DNA of 8,030 nucleotides from OMOG01 sp041485845 (GTDB lineage: Bacteria > Acidobacteriota > Terriglobia > Bryobacterales > Bryobacteraceae), in assembly GCA_041485845.1 (NCBI GenBank), contig JBGPKH010000413.1, positions 1 to 8,030 of the forward strand. The letters are read 5' to 3'. The position numbers and the translations under genes were made by a program. Positions 1 to 5,238 of this stretch are shown in pieces. The notes below the pieces were generated by a model, which was not told the DNA's origin, made no database searches, and worked only from the letters and a program-made list of their open reading frames with translations. How positions within the stretch are numbered: the first letter of the stretch is position 1; the number at the start of each line of letters is the position of its first letter.

Positions 1-365
1 AGCCGCGGCGCGTGGAGCAGCCGCGCACGGAGCAGCCGCGCAACGAGCGGCCGCCGGGATACAGTCCCCGGCAGCAGCAGCCCCCGCCGCAGCCGAGCGT
101 GGTGCAGCCCAATCCGCCGGAGCCGCGGCGCATGGAACAGCCGCGCAACGAGCGGCCTGCGGTGGTGACGCCGCCGCCGCCGAATCCGCCGGAGCCGCGG
201 CGCGTGGAGCCGCGCAGCGAGCGTCCCGCGGTGGTGACGCCCCGGCCGCAGCCCGAAGCCCAGCCGCAGCCGCGCAATGAGCCGCGGCAACAACGCGAGG
301 CTGCTCCGAAGGAGAAGGCTGAAAGTCCTCGGAAAGGCGAGCGGAAACAGGAAGAGAAGAAGTAG
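1..365 (+). CDS. Pro/Arg/Gln-rich low-complexity protein, C-terminal part only
   Basis: The reading frame is open from the window edge (first full codon at base 3) to a TAG at 363-365, so the true start lies upstream and about 120 residues are visible. The visible part is almost all Pro, Arg, Gln and Glu, with a repeated unit of the form NPPEPRR-x-E-PR-ERPAVVTP seen about twice in full plus a degenerate copy at the window edge. The last 30 residues turn from Pro-rich to Lys/Glu/Arg-rich and end in EEKK. No catalytic motif, membrane segment or cysteine is visible. Tails like this occur at the ends of acidobacterial envelope or secreted proteins, for example DUF6600-type proteins, but the diagnostic N-terminal part is outside the window, so no function is assigned. 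It converges on efp. Confidence 0.7.
   Translation, partial: PRRVEQPRTEQPRNERPPGYSPRQQQPPPQPSVVQPNPPEPRRMEQPRNERPAVVTPPPPNPPEPRRVEPRSERPAVVTPRPQPEAQPQPRNEPRQQREAAPKEKAESPRKGERKQEEKK
111..242 (+). repeat. Imperfect 72-bp tandem repeat inside the Pro-rich gene
   Basis: Two copies begin with the same bases (AATCCGCCGGAGCCGCGGCG) at 111 and 183. The second copy has a 3-base deletion plus substitutions and still reads in frame. A third, diverged copy starts at base 1 (AGCCGCGGCGCGTGGA...). The repeat encodes the NPPEPRR/ERPAVVTP unit. All length changes are multiples of three, as expected for repeat expansion under selection for an open frame. Confidence 0.75.
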
Positions 366-389
366 CGCGTGCCGGCGGCAACGAGGTGG

Positions 390-417
390 GACAGACGATC
401 GGTTTTTGTCGTCTGTC
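390..417. terminator. Perfect 9-bp hairpin between convergent genes, candidate bidirectional terminator
   Basis: GACAGACGA (390-398) and TCGTCTGTC (409-417) are exact reverse complements around a 10-base loop containing five Ts. The stem can be extended by GGT (385-387) pairing with ACC (418-420) if two Gs are bulged. It lies 25 bases after the stop of the Pro-rich gene and 50 bases beyond the efp stop in the opposite direction, where a terminator would be expected. Neither strand has a U-run after the stem, so it is not a canonical intrinsic terminator; it could instead protect mRNA 3' ends. Confidence 0.45.
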
Positions 418-419
418 AC

Positions 420-464
420 CCGGCGGCTTTCAGCCGGCGATGGACCGGCGGCAACCACCGCCGG
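420..464. repeat. REP-like cluster of CCGGCGGC inverted repeats
   Basis: CCGGCGG (445-451) pairs perfectly with CCGCCGG (458-464) around a 6-base loop, ending 2 bases from the efp stop codon. A second element at 420-437 can fold as CCGGC/GCCGG or as GGCT-TTC-AGCC. The motif CCGGCGGC occurs three times in this gap (372, 420, 445), and the copies at 372 and 445 share 11 bases (CCGGCGGCAAC). This is structured noncoding DNA of REP-like character; I cannot tell from one window whether it recurs in the genome. Confidence 0.45.
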
Positions 465-466
465 CG

Positions 467-1030
467 TTACCGCTTCACGCGGTCCATGTATTTCATGGTC
501 GCGAAATCCAGCCGGATGGTGTCGCCCGTCTTGATGAACTGCGGCACCATCACCTCGGCGCCATTCTCGAGCTTCGCGGTCTTGAAGGTGTTGTCCTGCT
601 GCTGATGCATGGGGGGCGCCGTGTCCGCGATTCTCTTTTCGATCACCCCGGGAAACACCACGCCCACGGGCCGGCCTTCCACAAACTCGACCGACACCTT
701 CATCCCGGGTTCGAGAAAACCGGCCTGCCGTCCCACCATGGCCTGGGCGATCTCGGTCTGCTCGTAGGTCTCCGGGTTCATGAAGCAACACAGGTCTTTG
801 TCGGCGTAAAGGAACTCCAGCGTCTGTTTCTGGAGGGGAATCTCTTCGAGCTTCAGATCCGCGCGGAAACTGTGTTCCCAAAAGGTGCCCGTGTCGAGAT
901 TCTGCAATCGGGCATGCGTGGCGCCGCCCATCTGGCCTTGGCCGGGATGATACTCCGCGGCAACCACCTTGTACTCCTGTTTCTCGTACTGGATTGCCAT
1001 TCCGGCACGCAACTGCGATGCAAGGACCAT
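467..1030 (-). CDS. efp: Elongation factor P (EF-P) with atypical loop tip
   Basis: EF-P binds between the P and E sites of the ribosome and relieves stalling at consecutive prolines. The protein has 187 residues, the usual length, with a KOW-like N-terminal domain (about 1-62), an OB domain (about 65-128) and a C-terminal OB domain (about 130-187). The C-terminal signature VPQFIKTGDTIRLD is well preserved. The ATG at 1030 is chosen because it gives the canonical EF-P N-terminus and has GGAG (1037-1040) six bases upstream; a longer in-frame ORF to 1225 would add 65 non-homologous residues. Oddities: the loop reads PGQGQMGGATHARL, with Gln31 where E. coli has the modified Lys34 (PGKGQ), and it is about two residues longer than the standard loop before the RLQNL strand. 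No EF-P modifying gene is seen nearby. It may be a divergent paralogue. It is probably co-transcribed with the small ORF upstream. Confidence 0.93.
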   Translation of the reverse strand: MVLASQLRAGMAIQYEKQEYKVVAAEYHPGQGQMGGATHARLQNLDTGTFWEHSFRADLKLEEIPLQKQTLEFLYADKDLCCFMNPETYEQTEIAQAMVGRQAGFLEPGMKVSVEFVEGRPVGVVFPGVIEKRIADTAPPMHQQQDNTFKTAKLENGAEVMVPQFIKTGDTIRLDFATMKYMDRVKR

Positions 1031-1050
1031 TTGTGACTCCGGTCTGGCGG

Positions 1051-1203
1051 CTACCCGCCGCGCTGGGGGCGGGCCATCGTCTTCGCTGGCTTGCCCGGTT
1101 GCCGATCGGAAAGCGGCTTCGCCGCCTGGGGCGGCCGGTAGGGAACCTTGGTCCGTTCCACGGTCCAGGTCCGGACAACGAAAGGATGACGCGCTCGATC
1201 CAT
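1051..1203 (-). CDS. Uncalled 50-aa basic, Pro-rich small ORF immediately upstream of efp
   Basis: An ATG at 1203 is preceded by a perfect AGGAGG (1209-1214) five bases away, the best ribosome binding site in the window. The frame runs 50 codons to TAG at 1051-1053, and efp starts 20 bases later in another frame with its own GGAG. The peptide begins MDRARHPFVVRTWTVERTK and has 8 Pro, 8 Arg and 4 Lys against 3 acidic residues. It has one diproline (Arg-Pro-Pro-Gln, residues 23-26) and no membrane segment. About three quarters of its codons end in G or C, like real genes here. I do not recognise a family. It may be a small basic protein, perhaps nucleic-acid or ribosome binding, or a leader ORF whose translation affects efp. 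The AGGAGG cannot serve efp itself, which is about 180 bases away in another frame. Confidence 0.55.
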   Translation of the reverse strand: MDRARHPFVVRTWTVERTKVPYRPPQAAKPLSDRQPGKPAKTMARPQRGG

Positions 1204-1208
1204 ATGGT

Positions 1209-1229
1209 CCTCCTGCGATTCTCATTTTA
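1209..1229 (-). promoter_or_regulatory. AGGAGG site and TAAAAT -10-like hexamer ahead of the small ORF/efp unit
   Basis: On the minus strand TAAAAT (1224-1229) matches the sigma-70 -10 consensus at five of six positions and lies just upstream of AGGAGG (1209-1214). No convincing -35 is seen at the proper distance, so the promoter call is weak while the ribosome binding site is strong. The whole divergent spacer to the plus-strand gene at 1255 is only about 50 bases, so signals for both directions must overlap. Confidence 0.35.
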
Positions 1230-1254
1230 GCGCGGGGCTCTCCGGCAGAGGATA

Positions 1255-1902
1255 ATGGCTCTTATGCCGCCCAGGAACCTCGCCGCCGTCTTCCTGATCG
1301 CGCTTGCAGCCTCCGCCGCCGAGCCCCTCCCCGACTTGCGCATCGAGCCTGCCGCCGGCGGTTCGATCTTGTACGTCAAGAATGTCTCGACGCAGCCTCT
1401 CACCGCCTGGCTCATCGAACTGGTCGATTACCCCGGCAGTTCGTATTCGCTGTGGCAGGACGACGTTGCCTCTCCCATTGCGCCGGGCGCGGAAAAGCGC
1501 ATCCCCATTTCGAACATGACCGTCGGCGCGGTCCCCGACTACGTGAAAATGCGTGCGGCCGTCTACGCCGACGGCAGCTCGGGCGGCATTCCCGAGAAGG
1601 TCGAGCAGCTCATCGATCGCCGCCGCTTCACGTTGGAAACGACCCGCGAGTCGATTCGCCGTCTCGAGAAGTCCTCCGCAGCACCAAAGGCCTCCGTAAT
1701 CGCCGACTTGAAACAGTGGGCCGGCTCCATTCCGCCGCAGGGCCGGCCCAACCGAAACTCGCAGGCCGCCATCAACCAGGCCGCCGCTCGAACCGTCATC
1801 GCCGATGCCGTCGCCCGGATCGAGGCGCACTCCATCGACGACGCGCTCGCCGCCCTACGCGCCTCGGAACGCGCCATGGCTGCGAGCAAGCCGGCCCTTT
1901 AG
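1255..1902 (+). CDS. Secreted protein of unknown function
   Basis: The product has 215 residues from the first ATG. A second ATG, three codons later at 1264, begins a cleaner signal peptide (MPPRNLAAVFLIALAASA, likely cleaved before Glu-Pro). The start is uncertain: GAGG (1248-1251) is only 3 bases from the first ATG and 12 from the second. Alternatively GATAAT (1251-1256) could be a -10 box, making the message nearly leaderless at 1264. The mature part has a beta-rich first half (about residues 25-120), with phrases such as ILYVKNVSTQPLTAWLIEL that look like an Ig/CARDB-type fold. The second half is Ala/Arg-rich and helical (about 125-215). There are no cysteines in the mature part and no catalytic motif. 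The following hydrolase gene begins 44 bases downstream on the same strand, so the two may be co-transcribed. The function is unknown. Confidence 0.8.
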   Translation: MALMPPRNLAAVFLIALAASAAEPLPDLRIEPAAGGSILYVKNVSTQPLTAWLIELVDYPGSSYSLWQDDVASPIAPGAEKRIPISNMTVGAVPDYVKMRAAVYADGSSGGIPEKVEQLIDRRRFTLETTRESIRRLEKSSAAPKASVIADLKQWAGSIPPQGRPNRNSQAAINQAAARTVIADAVARIEAHSIDDALAALRASERAMAASKPAL

Positions 1903-1946
1903 CCGCGTGATACTCTTGTAAGCAAAACGCCGAGGAGATCCATCGT

Positions 1947-4157
1947 ATGCGTCGATACCTGCTTTGTTTCGCCGTGCTTTTCTGTTCCGCAGCGATCGCC
2001 CAGAACTGCGATTTCAAAGACTACAAACCCGCCGACGGGCTCAAGGCCGGCATGCAGGCCGGTGCGCTCCAGGTCGCCTGGCAGGGCGAGCGCGACCAGC
2101 AGTTGCGCGCCCAGTTCCAGATCCGCGACGGCCAGCCCACCGTGCGCGAGCTCGCGGTGCGCAAAGGCCAGGCCAACTGGATCGTGCTGGGCCGCGATCT
2201 CACTCCCGAATTCGAGGTCACCAGCGGCGTCCGCCGCATGTCCGACCAGCAGGCCGCTCCTCTGCGGGCTCTGAAAATCCCGATCACTCCGGAAGTCAAA
2301 GAGAAGGAGAAGTGGAACGCCTTCTGGGATGCGCCGCTCATGGTGCCCGGCACCACCGGTCTCGACCTGCCCCGCAAGCCCGAAGAAATCCGACGCGCCT
2401 GGGCCACTTATCACGCCGGCGCCTGCCAGGTGAAGACCGACGGCGCGCGCCTGGAGGTCACTTTCCCCGGTCTGAGCATGGGCATCTTCGCGGGCGACCT
2501 CCGCTTCACGATTTATCGCGGCGCTAACTTACTGCGCCAGGAGGCCATCGCCAAGACCGAGGAGCCGTCCGTGGCGTATAAATATGTCGCGGGCTTGAAA
2601 GGCTTCCAGATCGGCGACGACACCCGGATCGTGTGGCGCGATCCCGCGCGCGCCTGGCAGGAATATGGATTCGGCGGCGATCCCAACCAGGACTCGGTCG
2701 CACTGAAGGCCCGCAATCGCATCGCCGTCGTGGAGACCGGCGGTGGCTCGCTCGCCTTCTTCCCGCCGTCCCACAAGTTCTTCTTCGCGCGCGAAATCGA
2801 AACCAATCTCGGGTTCGTCTACTACCGCAAGCTGAATGGCAGCACGTTCGCCGTCGGCGCCCGCCAGGCCGACCGTGAAGAGTCCTTCAAACCCGCCGGC
2901 GTTTCCGACGAAGTATGGAACAGACGCGCCAACGAATCGCGCCACGACATCCACAACTTCGCGCTCTACAACGCGCCTCCGGGCACGTGGCAGCGCATGC
3001 CCGTATACTATTATCTGAGCGCCGCGAACGGACGCGATACCGATGAAGCCGTCCTGGCGTTCACCCACGACGACACCTACAAGGCGATGCCCGGCTTCAA
3101 GGTCATGGTCAGTCACTTCCACTTCCACTTCAACGAAGCGCTCACCGACGCCGGCACCATCGATATGCACCCCTCGTGGGTGGACGTGTTTCGCGGACTC
3201 GGCGTCAACATCGCCAACCTCGCCGATTTCCATTCCGACTCGCACCCCAGGGATCCAGGCCCCATTCGGTTCAAAGAGCAGAAGGTCTACTTCGACGGCC
3301 TCCGCCGCTTTTCCGACCGCAATTTCCTTCTGATGCCCGGTGAGGAGCCCAACGATACCCTCGGCGGCCATTACATCTCGCTCATGCCGCGGCCGGTCTT
3401 CTGGTCGCAGACCCGTGCCGCCGGCCATCAGTTCATCGAGGATGACCCTACCTACGGCAAGGTCTACCACGTAGGCGCCGCGGCCGAGGAGCTCGACATG
3501 CTGCGCCGCGAGAACGGGCTGATGTGGCAGGCGCACCCCCGCACCAAGGGCTCCACCGGCTACCCCGACGCCGTGCGCGAGTGGCCCCACTTCCTCAGCG
3601 ACCGCTTCCTCGGCGGGTCCTTCCAATCGTTGCCGGTCGATCAGTCCGAAAAACGCATCTGCGAAAAGCGCTGCTTCGGCCTGCTGGACGAAATGAACAA
3701 CTGGACCGCGAATCCCAAGTACCTGCTCGCCGAAGGCGACACGTACATGAAGTACCCGGACGACGAAACCTTCCCGCAGCTCTACGTGAACTACGTGAAG
3801 CTCGATCGCGTGCCCAAGTTCGACGAGGATTGGAGCCCCATCCTGCGGGCCATGCGCGCCGGCGATTACTACGTTTCGAGCGGCGAAGTGCTGCTCCGCA
3901 ATTGGGGCATCCAGGGCTCCGGCGCGCGCCGCACCTACACCGCGGAAGTGGAGTGGACTTTCCCGCTGGAATTTGTCGAGCTAGTGTGGGGCGACGGCAA
4001 TACCACTCAATCGCAGGTGATTCCGGCTACCGATCTCGCTCCGTTCGGTTCGAAGAAGTTCAGCATCCCGTTCGATGCCGCGGGCAAGAAGTGGGTGCGC
4101 TTCGCGGTGTGGGATTCGGCCGGGAACGGCGCTTTCACCCAGCCCGTACACCTATGA
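1947..4157 (+). CDS. Secreted PHP-like putative metallohydrolase (CehA/McbA type)
   Basis: The 736-residue protein starts at an ATG nine bases after GAGGAG (1932-1937). It has a signal peptide (MRRYLLCFAVLFCSAAIA, likely cut before Gln19), so it acts outside the cytoplasm. Residues 20-380 are a beta-rich region I do not recognise. From about 385 come motifs in the order expected for a PHP-type metal site: HFHFH (390-394), DFHSDSH (427-433), PGEE (464-467), GGHY (His475) and AHPR (His530). PHP enzymes coordinate two or three metals with such His/Asp/Glu clusters and hydrolyse phosphoesters or, in the CehA/McbA branch, carbaryl. The C-terminal 100 residues look like a beta domain. The substrate cannot be inferred. 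A weak extended -10 (TGATACTCT, 1908-1916) lies in the 44-base gap after the secreted protein, so it may be transcribed alone or with it. The stop overlaps the next ATG as ATGA. Confidence 0.75.
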   Translation: MRRYLLCFAVLFCSAAIAQNCDFKDYKPADGLKAGMQAGALQVAWQGERDQQLRAQFQIRDGQPTVRELAVRKGQANWIVLGRDLTPEFEVTSGVRRMSDQQAAPLRALKIPITPEVKEKEKWNAFWDAPLMVPGTTGLDLPRKPEEIRRAWATYHAGACQVKTDGARLEVTFPGLSMGIFAGDLRFTIYRGANLLRQEAIAKTEEPSVAYKYVAGLKGFQIGDDTRIVWRDPARAWQEYGFGGDPNQDSVALKARNRIAVVETGGGSLAFFPPSHKFFFAREIETNLGFVYYRKLNGSTFAVGARQADREESFKPAGVSDEVWNRRANESRHDIHNFALYNAPPGTWQRMPVYYYLSAANGRDTDEAVLAFTHDDTYKAMPGFKVMVSHFHFHFNEALTDAGTIDMHPSWVDVFRGLGVNIANLADFHSDSHPRDPGPIRFKEQKVYFDGLRRFSDRNFLLMPGEEPNDTLGGHYISLMPRPVFWSQTRAAGHQFIEDDPTYGKVYHVGAAAEELDMLRRENGLMWQAHPRTKGSTGYPDAVREWPHFLSDRFLGGSFQSLPVDQSEKRICEKRCFGLLDEMNNWTANPKYLLAEGDTYMKYPDDETFPQLYVNYVKLDRVPKFDEDWSPILRAMRAGDYYVSSGEVLLRNWGIQGSGARRTYTAEVEWTFPLEFVELVWGDGNTTQSQVIPATDLAPFGSKKFSIPFDAAGKKWVRFAVWDSAGNGAFTQPVHL

Positions 4158-4340
4158 AGGCCGTCCTCTTGCTGGTTCCCCTCTTGCGTCCCGGCGACCC
4201 GATCACGGGGACGGGAATCAGGACCGCCGGCCTCTCGTTCTCGAAGTCCTTCCGCACGCGCGAACGCGACCGCATCGAATTCCGGTTCGAAGCGTTCAAT
4301 GCGCTCAACACCCCGCACACAGCCCCGCGCGCCGGGTTCC
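4154..4340 (+). pseudogene. Remnant of an Oar-like TonB-dependent receptor C-terminus fused to a short leader
   Basis: An ATG overlapping the hydrolase stop (ATGA, 4154-4157) opens a frame beginning MKAVLLLVPLLRPGDP. It continues with GTGIRTAGLSFSKSF and then FRFEAFNALNTP. The latter two match the style of the near-C-terminal strands of Oar-like TonB-dependent receptors of Acidobacteriota (a stretch like G-x-N-x-D-x-S-x-F-K-x-F, then E-x-x-x-x-x-F-R-x-E-x-F-N-x-x-N-x-P). The last 40-60 residues, including the usual terminal aromatic beta-strand, are absent, and so are about a thousand residues upstream. The frame stays open to 4555 but runs into a repeat and then antisense to the SMP-30-like gene. 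The hydrophobic start may be the leader of a different lost gene that followed the hydrolase. I read it as decayed. Confidence 0.6.
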
Positions 4341-4375
4341 ATTCTGGCTTCTGTCTCCTGACTTCTGTCTCCTTC
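4341..4375. repeat. Heptamer short tandem repeat, five units
   Basis: The plus strand reads as consecutive 7-mers ATTCTGG, CTTCTGT, CTCCTGA, CTTCTGT, CTCCTTC. Units two and four are identical, and CTTCTGTCTCCT occurs twice (4348-4359 and 4362-4373) two bases apart. On the minus strand the units read ACAGAAG/TCAGGAG. The array begins where the receptor remnant loses recognisable similarity and ends one base before the stop codon of the SMP-30-like gene. It resembles the intergenic heptamer repeats of cyanobacteria (STRR type) in organisation, and I have an impression of similar heptamers in acidobacterial DNA, which I cannot verify. Confidence 0.6.
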
Positions 4376-4376
4376 T

Positions 4377-5237
4377 TCAGTACTGCACCGACCCCGGCAC
4401 CTCCAGACGCACCCGGAAAATCGAGTTTCCGACCATGTAGAGGGTCCGCAGATCGCGGTCGCCGAAAGCCAGATTGCGCGGATTCACCGGCGTCGCGATC
4501 CTGCCCAGCAGGCGGCCATCGGGCGAGTACACCACCACGCCGCGCGCCGCGATGAAGAGGTTGCCCTTGGCGTCGGCGCGGATTCCATCGGGGCCGCCCT
4601 GAAGATTCTCGATCGCTACCCGCTCGTTGGAAGCCTTGCCCTGGCGGTCCAGATCGTAAGCGCGAATGTTGCGTTCATCGGTGTTGGCGACGTAGAGCAC
4701 TTTGCCGTCCGGCGATAGCGTGATGCCATTGGGACGCGTCTTCATGCGGGCGATGGCTTCGATCGCGCCTTTGGGCGTCACGTGGTACACGCCGTAGAAG
4801 TCGAGGTCGCGGTGATCCAGAGGAGTAAACAGCGGATCGGTGAAGTACACATGCCCGTCGCGCCGGACCACGATATCGTTGGGCGCGTTGAAGCGCTTTC
4901 CTTCAAACTGTTCGACCAGAACTTCGATGCGTCCTTTGCGATCGGTCCGGGTGACGCGGCGGGACTTGTATTCGCACGAGTACAGGCGGCCCTGGCGATC
5001 CATCGCGTTTCCGTTTGCGCCGTGGGAATCCTCCCGATAGACTTCCGGCGTCTTCCCGGGGACATATTGGTAAAGCCGGTCCCGGCTGTAGTCGCTGAAA
5101 ATCAAAAACCCCTGTCGGGACCATACGGGCCCCTCGCCGCCGGGAAAGCCCGACGCGACCTCCTCTACCTTCAGGTTGGAGAAGTCCTGCCCGGCGAGTG
5201 CGCAGGCGATCGACAGTAGCAGGGTTGTGCGAAGCAT
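4377..5237 (-). CDS. Secreted SMP-30/gluconolactonase-like six-bladed beta-propeller
   Basis: The family (SMP-30/gluconolaconase/LRE) hydrolyses sugar lactones using one divalent metal. The protein has 286 residues from ATG 5237, with a signal peptide (MLRTTLLLSIACALAG, cleaved near Gln17). All four expected metal ligands are visible in their motifs: Glu35 in GGEGPVW, Asn120 in NAPND, Asn170 in RPNGITLSPDG and Asp217 in GGPDGIRAD. Repeated blade motifs (DRQGRLYSCE, PDGKVLYVAN, DAKGNLFIAA) match the propeller fold, and the length is normal. The start at 5237 is chosen over the longer frame to 5330 because it gives a clean signal peptide and follows the apbE-like stop by one base (TAACATG), implying translational coupling; its own Shine-Dalgarno is weak. 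The exact lactone or other ester substrate is not predictable. It is the last gene of the minus-strand unit. Confidence 0.88.
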   Translation of the reverse strand: MLRTTLLLSIACALAGQDFSNLKVEEVASGFPGGEGPVWSRQGFLIFSDYSRDRLYQYVPGKTPEVYREDSHGANGNAMDRQGRLYSCEYKSRRVTRTDRKGRIEVLVEQFEGKRFNAPNDIVVRRDGHVYFTDPLFTPLDHRDLDFYGVYHVTPKGAIEAIARMKTRPNGITLSPDGKVLYVANTDERNIRAYDLDRQGKASNERVAIENLQGGPDGIRADAKGNLFIAARGVVVYSPDGRLLGRIATPVNPRNLAFGDRDLRTLYMVGNSIFRVRLEVPGSVQY

Positions 5238-5238
5238 G

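Noticed and set aside
1113..1125. GCGGC-TTC-GCCGC hairpin inside the small-ORF region
   Set aside because: It is a 5-bp stem of GC-rich bases inside a coding frame, easily expected by chance; I do not call it an attenuator.
1031..1225. N-terminal extension of efp by 65 residues
   Set aside because: EF-P begins naturally at the ATG at 1030, which has its own GGAG; the extension has no EF-P similarity and overlaps the small ORF in another frame.
969..1910. A 313-codon plus-strand frame
   Set aside because: It crosses the efp start region and overlaps the secreted-protein gene out of frame; its product is Arg-rich without domain character.
2529..3626. A 365-codon open frame on the minus strand
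   Set aside because: It is antisense to the PHP-like gene, whose signal peptide, ribosome site and motifs are clear; the antisense product is a Val/Gly/Glu-rich shadow.
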